Notes: a model not told the origin generated them from the sequence alone. A stretch of 64,000 bases of DNA from JAJDOD01 sp039024895 (GCA_039024895.1 JBCCPJ010000002.1:238879-302878); one strand, 5' to 3'. Shown: positions 1 to 8,810, counted from the stretch's first letter. Translations and numbers: made by a program.

Positions 1-778
1 CCCCATCATTGATTGAAGAGGAAGAAGCTGCCGTAATCGTACCATCGTCCTTAAAAGCGGCTCGCAAGGTTGGTATCTTCTCAGGGTTAATCCGATCGGG
101 GCCCTCGTCGCGCGCGACCACCGTATCGCCCTTTCGGCCTTTGACGGTAACTGGTGCAATCTCATTCTTAAACGGGCCGTCTGCCGCAGCTTGCGCCCGC
201 CGCACACTCTCCATCGCAAAACTGTCCTGAGCCTCGCGGGTGAATTGGTACTTTTCGGCACAATCCTCCCCGAACGTCCCCATGGAGCGCCGCGTGCCGT
301 CGGGTGCCACATCGTAGGCGTCTTCCAAACCGTCGAGCATCATATGGTCCAAGACACGACTATGGCCGATCCGCGCCCCGCCCCGTCCTTGCGGCAAAAG
401 ATACGGCGCGCCTGTCATGCTCTCCATGCCACCTGCAACAACGACAGAGGCGGACCCGACAGAAATTGCGTCATAGGCCTGCATGACTGCTTTCATACCT
501 GAACCGCACACCTTTGATATCGTGGTACACGGCACCGTTTGGGGCAGTCCGGCCGCCAAGGCAGCTTGACGCGCCGGGGCCTGACCAAGCCCAGCTGACA
601 AGACGTTGCCCATGAGCACTTCATCGACCGCGTCGGGAGCGACACCTGCACCCTCCACGGCGGCCCGGATCGCCACGCTCCCGAGTTCCGTCGCAGGCAC
701 AGCAGAAAGCGCCCCTTGAAACGCGCCCAATGGCGTCCGTTTCGCGCTACAAATGACTACTGGGTCTGTTTCGTTCAT
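1..778 (-). CDS. Acetyl-CoA C-acetyltransferase (thiolase), 3' end cut by window edge
   Basis: About 259 N-terminal codons of a thiolase are visible, read on the minus strand from the ATG at 778 to the window edge. The protein starts MNETDPVVICSAKRTP, the classic thiolase opening. The nucleophilic cysteine lies in KVCGSGMK (Cys91), followed by the conserved VAGGMESMTGAPY stretch. Family knowledge: these enzymes condense or cleave acetyl units on acetyl-CoA/acetoacetyl-CoA in the cytoplasm, in beta-oxidation, ketone-body or polyhydroxyalkanoate metabolism. The C-terminal half with the second catalytic cysteine and the GHP motif is outside the window, so the substrate class (biosynthetic PhaA/AtoB type versus longer-chain) cannot be decided. 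The gene was identified by direct translation. Confidence 0.9.
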   Translation of the reverse strand, partial: MNETDPVVICSAKRTPLGAFQGALSAVPATELGSVAIRAAVEGAGVAPDAVDEVLMGNVLSAGLGQAPARQAALAAGLPQTVPCTTISKVCGSGMKAVMQAYDAISVGSASVVVAGGMESMTGAPYLLPQGRGGARIGHSRVLDHMMLDGLEDAYDVAPDGTRRSMGTFGEDCAEKYQFTREAQDSFAMESVRRAQAAADGPFKNEIAPVTVKGRKGDTVVARDEGPDRINPEKIPTLRAAFKDDGTITAASSSSINDG

Positions 779-1120
779 GGGGATGCACATCTCTCTGTTC
801 GCGTGCCATTCTCAAATGAGAGCCTAGTACATGCGGATGCTCATCGGAAGACAGGCGAAAAAATATCGCCCAAACGCAAATGACGGCTCCCACCCCTGGG
901 AACCGCCATTCAGCAAGTGTGTGTGTGTGCGTGCAGACCATCAATTGACCTGCCCATTTGGTAAATAAAACCTGTGTGACTGAAATATGGCACGGTTGAA
1001 CCTATTTCACGGTGTTTACGCGGCCATGACGGACATCGCCTAAGCCTTTCCAGCCCCTTCATCACAAGCATTTGAGATATAACGCTAAAATTTGGCTAAA
1101 ATCGCTCACGACAAAAAATG
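779..1120. other. Intergenic gap upstream of the thiolase gene
   Basis: This 342-base stretch separates two minus-strand genes. I see no credible coding frame. It must carry the thiolase promoter on its left side. It contains a short GT dinucleotide run at about 917-929 and an AT-richer patch at about 1070-1100. No convincing terminator or operator is visible. Confidence 0.5.
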
Positions 1121-1864
1121 CTACGAGCGGAGCATGCTCTTCACGGTTATGTTACCGGCTTTCATTGGTCCTTTGGCGCGGTCAAAACGGAGATAGGCCA
1201 GTCCAACACCGTCAGCTTGCGTATATAGAGTGCCCGCCGGTTTTCCGTCTTCTGTTGTGAGTTCGGTGCCAATTGGCGCTGAGCCGTCAAGCTCCACGCG
1301 GCTAAGGCCCTTTTTCAGTTCGGTCTTATGTTTCATGCGGGCGGTGACTTCCTGTCCCACGTAACAGCCTTTGCGGAAGTCCAAACCATTCAGCGCTTCG
1401 AAGTTCATTTCCAGCAGGTAACTTTCGTTGGGCACTAGCTCGATGCCGCTTGCGGGTACAATATGCTCGATCCGCAGAGCATCGGCGATGTCGGATGTTC
1501 CGGCACGACCATCATAGGCGCGCCAACCGAGCGCCGGGTGACGCGGGTCAGCAAATGTGCCCGCCTCAACAGGACCGTTGCCGCAGGTTACCGTTCGTTC
1601 CACTGGCGTTAAGGTCACATCCGCCCGCAGTTTGTACATCGTCAGTCTTTGGATGAGGTCGCGCGCCAACGGTGCCGCCACATCGATCAGAATGGCGTCG
1701 GGTTCCGGTACAAGAAAGAAGTCGGACAGGTACTTACCCTGCGGCGTCAACAAAGCAGTCCAGACCAGCCCTTTCGCAAGCCCACCCACGTCATTCGAGA
1801 CGAGGTTCTGAAGGAAGTCTTCCTTATCCGTGCCGGTCACGGCGATGATTTGACGTGCGCTCAT
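1121..1864 (-). CDS. ygfZ: Folate-binding protein YgfZ family (GcvT-like)
   Basis: This 247-residue protein resembles the aminomethyltransferase GcvT fold but carries the YgfZ signature K-G-C-Y-V-G-Q-E at residues 165-172, with the conserved cysteine. Family knowledge: YgfZ is a cytoplasmic, tetrahydrofolate-dependent factor that assists assembly or repair of certain iron-sulfur enzymes such as MiaB. The length is slightly shorter than E. coli YgfZ (326 residues), usual for alphaproteobacterial versions. It is divergent from the glycosyltransferase at 1925, so the 60-base gap must hold both promoters. Confidence 0.9.
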   Translation of the reverse strand: MSARQIIAVTGTDKEDFLQNLVSNDVGGLAKGLVWTALLTPQGKYLSDFFLVPEPDAILIDVAAPLARDLIQRLTMYKLRADVTLTPVERTVTCGNGPVEAGTFADPRHPALGWRAYDGRAGTSDIADALRIEHIVPASGIELVPNESYLLEMNFEALNGLDFRKGCYVGQEVTARMKHKTELKKGLSRVELDGSAPIGTELTTEDGKPAGTLYTQADGVGLAYLRFDRAKGPMKAGNITVKSMLRS

Positions 1865-1924
1865 CTCTGGCCTCTCCCGTCTTCATGGCTGTATATAAGC
1901 GCTCGGCTTTAGAACGAAAGTACG

Positions 1925-2629
1925 ATGCACGCACCCCTATCCATTGTGATCCCAACGCTCAACGCGGCGGAGCACTTATCCGCAACGGCGGAGGCTTTGA
2001 TGGAAGGGGTATCGGGGGGCCTCATCCGAGAGGTCGTCGTGACCGATGGTGGCTCCACGGATGAAACAGAGACTTTGGCGCGCGCATTGGGATCGGTTTG
2101 GGTCGCGGGCCCTCCAGGACGTGGTGGACAGTTGCGTCGCGGTGTAGAGGCAAGCCAAGGCCAGTGGGTTTTGCTCCTCCATGCGGACACGCATCTTTCG
2201 CCAGGTTGGGCGGCGGTCGCCCACCATCATATGCGAGAGCGCGCCGAGTACGCCGGGTGGTTTCAACTTCGCTTCCGCGCCAAAGGCGGCGCGCCCCGTC
2301 TGGTGGAATTCGGCGCAAATCTCCGCGCACGGCTGCTTCGATTGCCCTATGGCGATCAGGGCCTCCTCCTGCGCCGCAGTTTGCTGGAAGAGGTTGGCGG
2401 CGTACCGGACGTTCCGCTGATGGAAGATGTTGCCCTTGCGCGCGCGCTTTCAGGCCGTCTCGTTGGCCTCGACGCCCGCGCCCATACCTCAGCGGATCGA
2501 TATGAAGCGGATGGCTGGATGCGGCGGGTTTTGCAAAACCTTGGCACCCTCGCCCGTTATCAATTCGGCATGAGCCCCGATGCGCTCAAGAAGCGATACG
2601 AAGCCGGGCCAAGTGACGTGGGAAAATGA
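1925..2629 (+). CDS. Family 2 glycosyltransferase, TIGR04283 type
   Basis: The 234-residue protein opens with SIVIPTLNAAEHL, the nucleotide-sugar binding start of GT-A glycosyltransferases. It has DGGSTDET at 41-48 and a HADT metal-binding element at 86-89 in place of the usual DXD. A late MEDV element also fits the family. It matches the small cytoplasmic GT2 subfamily called TIGR04283, which has been linked in some bacteria to arsenosugar biosynthesis; the actual acceptor here is unknown. The usual partner genes of that pathway (a DUF547 or radical SAM gene) are not next to it. It converges with the ABC exporter gene, whose stop is about 40 bases downstream. Confidence 0.85.
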   Translation: MHAPLSIVIPTLNAAEHLSATAEALMEGVSGGLIREVVVTDGGSTDETETLARALGSVWVAGPPGRGGQLRRGVEASQGQWVLLLHADTHLSPGWAAVAHHHMRERAEYAGWFQLRFRAKGGAPRLVEFGANLRARLLRLPYGDQGLLLRRSLLEEVGGVPDVPLMEDVALARALSGRLVGLDARAHTSADRYEADGWMRRVLQNLGTLARYQFGMSPDALKKRYEAGPSDVGK

Positions 2630-2670
2630 CAGGCCGTATCAGCGGTTTGTTCTGACATGGTGTGCGCATG

Positions 2671-4422
2671 TCACTCGTCGAACTGCAACGCATAAAGCCG
2701 GGCATAGACACCGCCGCGCGCCAAAAGCTCTTCGTGGCGCCCCTCGTCGAGCACCCGGCCTTTATCCATGACGACGATCTTATGGGCAGCACGCACGGTC
2801 GACAGGCGATGGGCAATAACCAGCGTCGTTCGGTTCTGGGACAAATGCTCCAGCGCCTGTTGCACCCGCACTTCGCTTTCTGCATCGAGCGCGCTTGTCG
2901 CTTCGTCGAGAAGCAGGATGGGGGCGTTGCGCAAGAGCGCGCGCGCTATGGCAACACGTTGACGCTGTCCGCCCGATAACTTGCTACCCCGGGGACCCAC
3001 TGGCGTGTCGAGGCCCATCGGCAACCCACTGACGAACTCGGAAAGATGCGCCGCGTCCAGCACTTTGGTCAAATGGTCGTCGCTCACTTTGGTATCGGCC
3101 AGCAGGATATTGTCCCTCAAGCTTTCGTCGAACATCGGGGCTTCCTGGCTGACCACCGCAAAAAGACGGCGCAAATCCCCCAAGTCCAACTGATCAATCG
3201 GCGCATTGCCGACAGTCACCGCTCCACTATCGACATCAACGAGGCGCGTCAGGATATTGAAAACGCTGGACTTGCCCGCGCCCGACGCCCCGACGAGGGC
3301 AGTCGTTTCGCCGCCACGGGCCGTGAAGGTGACACCATTCAAGGCCGTTTCGCCCTGGTAGCGCAGAACGACATCCTTGAGCGTGATATCGGAAGCCGTT
3401 TGATCAGCCACGTGTTTGATCGGCTGAGCCGGGCTGGTGATCGTTGGTGTCTCGTCAAAGACGTGCAGGATGCGCACAAGGCTGGCTTGCGCTGTCACCC
3501 AGGCGCCGCCCACATTGGCAAAGCGCCTCAACGGATCAAAGATCAGACCCATGGCAGTGAAAAACGACATGAATTCACCGACCGTCTTGTCACCGTCAAT
3601 GATCTGGCCGCCACCGTAAAAAATCACGCCAGCAAAACCGAGTGCCGCCACGATATCAATCATCCCCGGCACAGCGGCGCGCCCGACCAGCGCACGGCGT
3701 TGATACCTGAGAAGTTCGCGCACGATTTGGCCGAAGCGGCCGTTTTCATGGGCCTCAGATGTGTTCAGCTTGATGGTGTTGACCCCATGAAAGATCTCGT
3801 CAAGCCGGGTCGCAAGCCGCGCCGCACGCTCGCGCGCTTCATAACTCACACCGCGCACATAACGCAGCAGCCCAGCAATTGGCCCGAAGAGCAACGGCAC
3901 GCCGGCGATAGCGATGAGCGTCCAGATGGGATCAACCGAAATGGCGACGGCCAAAAGCCCCACAAGCGCAAAGAAATCGCGCCCCGCTGCCCCAAGCACC
4001 GTCGCCCAGATGGCATTCGCGGCGGCGGTATCCCCCCGCACCCTTTCAATCAGTGTGCCTGGGGGATGAGACTGGAAGAAAGCGCTGTCGAGTGTGAGAA
4101 AATGACCCACGAGGTCCCGCTGCATCGTCGTGATGATGCGAAGCCCGACCGTTTCCATGATGACGCGATGCGCGAAGGCGGTGACGGCGCGCAGCAAGAA
4201 AATACCGGCGATCGCCCCCGCCACCCACGTGACGGCCCCCTGGTCGCCCGCGATGAAGACCTGATCGAACATCGGTTTCATCAGATAACTCAGCGCGCCG
4301 AGCGTCCCGCCTTCGATGGACATCAGCACAAAGGCGAGGAGCAACCATTTCCAGTAGCGTTTCAGGTAGTTTGACCAAACCCACTGGAAGACTGGCCGGT
4401 TGAGGTTGACCGCCTCGCTCAT
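2671..4422 (-). CDS. MsbA-like ABC exporter, fused permease and ATPase
   Basis: This 583-residue half-transporter has an N-terminal six-helix membrane domain (about 1-320) and a C-terminal nucleotide-binding domain. The ATPase shows Walker A GASGAGKS, signature LSGGQRQR, Walker B ILLLDEAT and the H-loop AHRLSTV. Such proteins work as homodimers in the inner membrane. Similarity is closest in style to MsbA-type lipid or lipid A flippases; the true substrate cannot be read from sequence. The start codon overlaps the stop of the upstream phosphatase gene by four bases (ATGA), so the two are probably cotranslated. Confidence 0.88.
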   Translation of the reverse strand: MSEAVNLNRPVFQWVWSNYLKRYWKWLLLAFVLMSIEGGTLGALSYLMKPMFDQVFIAGDQGAVTWVAGAIAGIFLLRAVTAFAHRVIMETVGLRIITTMQRDLVGHFLTLDSAFFQSHPPGTLIERVRGDTAAANAIWATVLGAAGRDFFALVGLLAVAISVDPIWTLIAIAGVPLLFGPIAGLLRYVRGVSYEARERAARLATRLDEIFHGVNTIKLNTSEAHENGRFGQIVRELLRYQRRALVGRAAVPGMIDIVAALGFAGVIFYGGGQIIDGDKTVGEFMSFFTAMGLIFDPLRRFANVGGAWVTAQASLVRILHVFDETPTITSPAQPIKHVADQTASDITLKDVVLRYQGETALNGVTFTARGGETTALVGASGAGKSSVFNILTRLVDVDSGAVTVGNAPIDQLDLGDLRRLFAVVSQEAPMFDESLRDNILLADTKVSDDHLTKVLDAAHLSEFVSGLPMGLDTPVGPRGSKLSGGQRQRVAIARALLRNAPILLLDEATSALDAESEVRVQQALEHLSQNRTTLVIAHRLSTVRAAHKIVVMDKGRVLDEGRHEELLARGGVYARLYALQFDE

Positions 4423-5057
4423 GCTGCGCGCACGCCCGACTTATAGGCGGCCGTCAATATGGATGGGTCATACTCCGATCCAATCCAATCCCGGATAGAG
4501 ATGCCAGTCGCGCGGTAAGCTGCAAGGTAGGTATCGACCACAAGGTCCAAGATGCCATGGCGTGTCATTCTGACATGGAGGTATTTGAAGGAAAGCTGCC
4601 GGCGCGCAATCTCGGGCGGTGTATCGGTTTCTGCGACAAGATACAGAAACGCCACGAACCCGGTGCGATCAATGCCGGATTTACAATGGAAAACGAAGGG
4701 CTTCTCCAACGTTCTAAATGCATCGAGTATAGCCGTTAGCCGCTTTTGGGGCACCAGCACGCCGCCGCCCACGGGCAGTTGGCGAAAGACGAGGCCGTGA
4801 TGCTCGCACGCCTCCCTTTCGAGATCGTAAAACGGCGTGCCGGCGCTTTTTCCGCGCAAAAGCAGAACAGATGCGATCCCCCGCTTGGCCCAATTGGCAA
4901 TTCGGCCCGGGCTCGGCTGGTTCGACCGCCACACGCCGGGCGCGATCTCATATTCATGGGTCCAAAAACGACGTAGCACGCCGTGGTCCACCAGCATCAA
5001 CCGCCAAAGGGCGGCGCGACGCGACTGCGGCGTAGGAAAGGGATTGCTCTGCTCCAA
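4419..5057 (-). CDS. Tyrosine/dual-specificity phosphatase-like protein
   Basis: The 212-residue protein carries the phosphatase P-loop C-K-S-G-I-D-R at 125-131, a CX5R motif preceded by VFH. This is the cysteine-based phosphatase signature, as in bacterial dual-specificity phosphatases. No signal peptide is apparent, so it is probably cytoplasmic. The substrate is unknown; phosphoprotein, phosphoinositide-like or lipid phosphate groups are possible. The ATGA overlap with the MsbA-like exporter at 4419-4422 suggests that both act on one process, possibly envelope lipid export. An E or D general acid cannot be placed with certainty. Confidence 0.8.
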   Translation of the reverse strand: MEQSNPFPTPQSRRAALWRLMLVDHGVLRRFWTHEYEIAPGVWRSNQPSPGRIANWAKRGIASVLLLRGKSAGTPFYDLEREACEHHGLVFRQLPVGGGVLVPQKRLTAILDAFRTLEKPFVFHCKSGIDRTGFVAFLYLVAETDTPPEIARRQLSFKYLHVRMTRHGILDLVVDTYLAAYRATGISIRDWIGSEYDPSILTAAYKSGVRAA

Positions 5058-5194
5058 GGGCCTGTTCCGGCTTCCTGTTCTGGCCTATGTGGGATCTAGC
5101 GATTGCGCCGCACCTTCACAAGCCGTTCCAGCGGTTGACCATCGGTCGGGTGACTTCTAGGTCTCAATGGAACCGCAAACTGAAAGTGCATACC

Positions 5195-6388
5195 ATGACC
5201 GTCTCCGGTGGTTTGACCTACCTTGCCATCCCCGGCCCTTCCGTAATGCCCGAGCGGGTGCTGCGCGCCATGCATCGCTCCGCACCTAACATTTACTACG
5301 GCGAGCTACCGGATATGCTCCCCAGCATTGTGCAGCGCCTGAAAGATGTGGCGCGCAGCACGAGCCATGTGGCGATCTACATCGCTAATGGTCACGGGGT
5401 TTGGGAAGCGGCCATCGCCAACACCCTGTCACCGGGTGATCTGGTTTTGGTGCCCGCGACCGGTCGCTTTGCCCATGGTTGGGCGGAAATTGCCCGCGCC
5501 ATGGGTGTCAAAACCGAAATCATGGATTTTGGGAAACGAGACACCATCGATTTGGAACGCGTCAAGGAGCGGTTGCGCGCCGACGACGGACGGATCAAAG
5601 CGGTACTGTGCGTGCAGACCGATACGTCAACCGGCGTGCGCAACGATATCAAAGCTCTGCGAGACGCGATCAACGACACGGGACATGACGCGCTCTACAT
5701 GGTGGATTGCATGGCCTCCTTTGGGTGTGATCGGTTCGAGATGGACGGCTGGGGCGTCGATGTCATGATCACCGGATCGCAAAAAGGCTTGATGACACCG
5801 CCGGGGCTTGGCTTTGTCTACTTTTCAGAAAAAGCGGATCGCGGGCGCGACACCGCGAAATGCGTCACCCACTATTGGGACTGGCGTCCACGGGTCGATC
5901 CGCCCATGTTTTACAGATATTTCGATGGAACAGCGCCGACCCATCACCTCTATGGATTGGACGAAGCGCTGAACATGATTGGCGAAGAAGGGCTGGAACA
6001 GGTCTGGTCGCGCCATGCGCTGCTGTCTCGCGCGATATGGGCGGCCTTTGACCATTGGGGATCCGAAGGCCCCTTGGAGGTCAACATTACCGACCCAGCG
6101 ATACGCTCGCACTCGGTCACCGCGTTGCGGGCGGGCTCCGACAAGGGAACCGCACTCCGCCAATGGTGTGAAACCAAGGCGGGTCTAACCCTCGGCATCG
6201 GCCTTGGCATGGCGGAAGACGGTGCGCCGGAATGGAACAACTTCTTCCGCCTCGGCCACATGGGCCACGTGAACACGCAGATGATCCTGGGCGCTCTTGC
6301 TACGATTGAAGCCGGGCTCAAGGCCGTGGAGTTGCCCCACGCATCCGGCGGCATTGAACGGGCCGCGGCGGTAATTGCTGGCGCCTGA
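5195..6388 (+). CDS. PLP-dependent aminotransferase, serine/alanine-glyoxylate type
   Basis: This 397-residue fold-type I enzyme belongs to the class V aminotransferases of the alanine-glyoxylate/serine-glyoxylate group. It opens with LAIPGPSVMPERVLRAM, which is typical of the group, and has the cofactor lysine in ITGSQKGLMTPPG. The reading frame is open back to 5087, but the preceding residues are not family-like, so I chose the ATG at 5195. Family knowledge: the enzyme moves the amino group of serine or alanine onto glyoxylate, giving glycine, in photorespiratory-like or one-carbon metabolism. A role with malate synthase G (22415) in glyoxylate handling is an inference only, since the two are 16 kb apart. 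Confidence 0.88.
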   Translation: MTVSGGLTYLAIPGPSVMPERVLRAMHRSAPNIYYGELPDMLPSIVQRLKDVARSTSHVAIYIANGHGVWEAAIANTLSPGDLVLVPATGRFAHGWAEIARAMGVKTEIMDFGKRDTIDLERVKERLRADDGRIKAVLCVQTDTSTGVRNDIKALRDAINDTGHDALYMVDCMASFGCDRFEMDGWGVDVMITGSQKGLMTPPGLGFVYFSEKADRGRDTAKCVTHYWDWRPRVDPPMFYRYFDGTAPTHHLYGLDEALNMIGEEGLEQVWSRHALLSRAIWAAFDHWGSEGPLEVNITDPAIRSHSVTALRAGSDKGTALRQWCETKAGLTLGIGLGMAEDGAPEWNNFFRLGHMGHVNTQMILGALATIEAGLKAVELPHASGGIERAAAVIAGA

Positions 6389-6418
6389 GACGGGTCAGAA
6401 CGGACTTTGAAACGGCGC

Positions 6419-6748
6419 TTAGTCGCTGGAAGCGGCTCCTGTACAACATGCCTCAATGGTCGGATGCCCTTTGCAGCAGTCATGGACCATGAAACCGAGT
6501 AGTCCCCCGATGCGGTTGAAATCCACCGCATAAACCAGACTACGGGCGTTCCGCCGCCGCGTCAGAAAGCCAGCATCCGCCAAGGTCGCCAAATGAAATG
6601 ACGCGCGCGAGGGACTTGCATTAACCGCGGCGCCAATCTCACCCGCGCTCAATCCTTCGGGACCCGCTACCACCAACGCCCGGATCACGCGCAGGCGGTC
6701 CGGGTTTGAAAGGGCGTGAAATAGCTTTGCGGCGTCTTCTTCGTTCAT
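6419..6748 (-). CDS. ArsR-family transcriptional regulator
   Basis: This 109-residue winged-helix protein has the ArsR pattern LFHALSNPDRLRVIRALV followed by the recognition region around SRASFHLATLADAGF. It has two cysteine pairs near the C-terminus (91-92 and 101-102), plausible ligands for a metal or metalloid. Family knowledge: these dimeric repressors leave DNA when they bind arsenite, metals or other inducers. It is divergent from the DUF6428 gene. Two identical-pattern inverted repeats lie between the genes, one of them touching its own start codon, so autorepression is likely. Confidence 0.9.
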   Translation of the reverse strand: MNEEDAAKLFHALSNPDRLRVIRALVVAGPEGLSAGEIGAAVNASPSRASFHLATLADAGFLTRRRNARSLVYAVDFNRIGGLLGFMVHDCCKGHPTIEACCTGAASSD

Positions 6749-6750
6749 AT

Positions 6751-6766
6751 TTCAAAACTTCTTGAA
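6751..6766. promoter_or_regulatory. Probable ArsR operator 1 (TTCAA-N6-TTGAA)
   Basis: An inverted repeat TTCAA-N6-TTGAA, extending to ATTTCAA...TTGAAAT at 6749-6768, begins one base upstream of the ArsR start codon. The half-site and six-base spacer resemble published ArsR boxes of the ATCAA-N6-TTGAT kind. Its place implies that it controls arsR itself. Confidence 0.75.
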
Positions 6767-6792
6767 ATGTATCGACTTCCGTGAGACGATAA

Positions 6793-6815
6793 TTCAAGAG
6801 TTATTGAAATTTCAA
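6793..6815. promoter_or_regulatory. Probable ArsR operator 2 with an extra half-site
   Basis: A second TTCAA-N6-TTGAA repeat occupies 6793-6808, exactly 42 bases (about four helical turns) from the first. Its right arm also forms the perfect 12-base palindrome TTGAAATTTCAA (6804-6815), giving a third half-site that runs into the ribosome-binding site of the DUF6428 gene. Binding here would block that gene. Confidence 0.75.
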
Positions 6816-6824
6816 GGAGAAGCC

Positions 6825-7304
6825 ATGACTTTTGAGGAACTTTTGGAGCACATGCGTGGCTTGCCAGAGAACAGTGAGCTCATCTTCAAAACGGATACGG
6901 CCCAAATACAGGGTGGCTATCACATCACGGAGCTACGCAACTCGGAAGCGACGAGCATCGACTGCGGCGGGCAAACCTCCACGTTTACCAAAGGTCATTT
7001 GCAACTTCTGGATGGCTATGGTGGTGATCATATGACGGTCCGCGCGTTCCGATCTATTCTGGAGACGAGCTTACAGAACCTCCCGCAATTGGGAGGCGCG
7101 GATATCCTCGTCGAGTTCTCGCCAGGAAATAACGGGCTCGCTCTGTGGGCGCCCGGTGTTCCAACGGTCAGCGGCGCCCATGTTGAGATGCGCCTGCGGC
7201 CCGTCGGCGCCGTTTGCAAACCTTTCGAACGTCAAAGAACATCAGCGGCGGAAGCAATTGGATGTTGCGTTGAAGAAACCGCCACAACGTCGTGCTGCGG
7301 CTGA
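6825..7304 (+). CDS. DUF6428 family protein with cysteine-rich tail
   Basis: This 159-residue protein matches the DUF6428 family as I know it, a family often found beside ArsR-type regulators in arsenic-related gene groups. No catalytic motif is evident. The C-terminus has two cysteine pairs (147-148 and 157-158), ending SCCG, like a soft-metal or metalloid-binding tail. The start at 6825 is chosen over the upstream ATG at 6762 because it has a good ribosome-binding site (AAGGAGA) at the right distance, and because 6762 lies inside the operator. Expression is probably released when the divergent ArsR protein binds its inducer. The function is unknown. Confidence 0.8.
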   Translation: MTFEELLEHMRGLPENSELIFKTDTAQIQGGYHITELRNSEATSIDCGGQTSTFTKGHLQLLDGYGGDHMTVRAFRSILETSLQNLPQLGGADILVEFSPGNNGLALWAPGVPTVSGAHVEMRLRPVGAVCKPFERQRTSAAEAIGCCVEETATTSCCG

Positions 7305-7311
7305 AACCAGG

Positions 7312-7476
7312 TCAGGTCTTCGGTTTGAAATCAACAGTCATCAGGCGATCTGCCCCCCAGGAAACGAGGCCCGCGACGACCAAACCCCAAAGCGCCCAGA
7401 TCACGAAGAGCATGATGAAAATCAGGACGCCAAAGGCGACCAGAAAAGCATCGGTATAGTTCTCAACTTCGCGCAT
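7312..7476 (-). CDS. Small single-segment membrane protein
   Basis: Direct translation gives a 54-residue protein, MREVENYTDAF..., with one long hydrophobic segment (about residues 10-40) and a short polar tail ending FKPKT. It is bounded by good start and stop codons and sits between a convergent gene and a gene on the same strand. The composition is clearly protein-like. I do not recognise the family. Small inner-membrane proteins of this kind are common in Rhodobacteraceae. Confidence 0.6.
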   Translation of the reverse strand: MREVENYTDAFLVAFGVLIFIMLFVIWALWGLVVAGLVSWGADRLMTVDFKPKT

Positions 7477-7537
7477 AGGCTTCAGAATAACGCGTTAAAT
7501 TTAACATTCGAGTAACTTTCCTGCGCAGAGGCGAAAT

Positions 7538-8647
7538 TTAGCCTGCTGCTGCCTGTTCGAGGGCTTTTGGCAACAAGTCTGCCAGCAAATCAAGCTCTTC
7601 GGGATGTCCAACGCTCACGCGAATGCAACGGTTGCCGGGCGCCGCAAACGGCATGCGCACGAAGATGCCGTCGGCCATCAGATTGTCCAAAACGGCTCTC
7701 GCAAAGGATGCGTCGCGACCGCAGTCAATCGTGACGAAGTTTGTGGCAGAGGCGAGCGGACGCAGATCATTGCTTCGCGCAATCTCGGCAATGCGTCTAC
7801 GCGCTTCTTCAACGGCGCGCTGCACATAGGCCAACCAGTCGCTGTCGCTTAGAGCGGCCAAAGCCGCCGCCTGGCTCAAACGCGACAGACCAAAGTGATT
7901 ACGTATCTTTTCGAAACTGCGGATCATACTTGCCTCGCCAAGCGCATACCCAACGCGCATCCCCGCCAGACCATGGGCCTTTGAAAAGGTTCGCATCCGG
8001 AGCACTTGCGGGTTCCGTGTATCGAGCGCAGGCACCGCATCTTCGGGCGCAAACTCCACATAGGCTTCATCAAGTACCAAAAGACACCCGTCGGGCAAAT
8101 TCGCTATCATATCATTGATAACGTCCGCCCTGTGCCAGGACCCCATCGGGTTGTCGGGATTCGCGAGATAGATCATCTTCGCGCCGTGCGCGTGGGCCGC
8201 CTCCAAAAGAGTGTTGGGGTCCTCTTTGTCGTCGACATAAGGCAGTTTGATAAGGTCACCGCCAAAACCCGCCACGTGATAGTTGAAGGTCGGATAGGCG
8301 CCATCTGACGTCACGACCGTGTCGCCCGGCCCCACAAAAAGTCGCACCGCATATCCTAAAAGCCCGTCGATCCCTTCGCCCATGACGATGTTTTCCGGTG
8401 TGACCCTAAGCGCTGTAGAAAGCGCCGTGCGTAATTCATATGCCTCCGGATCACCATACATCCAAGCTTCCGATGCTGCCGCACGGATCACTTCCAACAC
8501 CCTCGGTGACGGACCAAAAACGCTTTCATTTGCCCCGAGCCGCGCTTTGAAAGCCGCGCCAACCTGCCGTTCTATCGCTTCCGGACCTACGAAAGGCACA
8601 GTTGCAGGCAAACGGGACGCAAGTGGGGTTTCGTTCGGGCGTGTCAT
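7538..8647 (-). CDS. HisC-like PLP-dependent aminotransferase
   Basis: The 369-residue protein is a class I/II aminotransferase close to histidinol-phosphate aminotransferases. It shows the substrate-side element KARLGANESVFGPSP, the cofactor-binding LVLDEAYVEFAP, and the PLP lysine in TFSKAHG (Lys223), followed by GMRVGYALG. The frame is open upstream to 9151, but that part is antisense to the next gene and not family-like; the ATG at 8647 gives the normal length. It stands alone without other his genes, so it may act on histidinol phosphate, an aromatic amino acid or a related substrate. Confidence 0.88.
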   Translation of the reverse strand: MTRPNETPLASRLPATVPFVGPEAIERQVGAAFKARLGANESVFGPSPRVLEVIRAAASEAWMYGDPEAYELRTALSTALRVTPENIVMGEGIDGLLGYAVRLFVGPGDTVVTSDGAYPTFNYHVAGFGGDLIKLPYVDDKEDPNTLLEAAHAHGAKMIYLANPDNPMGSWHRADVINDMIANLPDGCLLVLDEAYVEFAPEDAVPALDTRNPQVLRMRTFSKAHGLAGMRVGYALGEASMIRSFEKIRNHFGLSRLSQAAALAALSDSDWLAYVQRAVEEARRRIAEIARSNDLRPLASATNFVTIDCGRDASFARAVLDNLMADGIFVRMPFAAPGNRCIRVSVGHPEELDLLADLLPKALEQAAAG

Positions 8648-8810
8648 AGCCGCGAGTAGGATAACGAATGCCGCGCCGCCGCAACCTCTACTGCGCATCT
8701 CTTGGGCAAAAAGCGAGAGAAGAACGGCCTTTTTGCGTAGTTCGCGCCGCAAACGGGCGATCAAAGACATGCATTCGCTGGGCAAGGTGCATGAAAACGA
8801 AAGGATCAGC

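Noticed and set aside
917..929. GT dinucleotide run as a contingency locus
   Set aside because: Only about six units and not inside a gene; too short to call.
3046..4374. Plus-strand frame of 442 codons
   Set aside because: It lies antisense to the MsbA-like exporter and has an unnatural composition rich in His, Arg and Asp.
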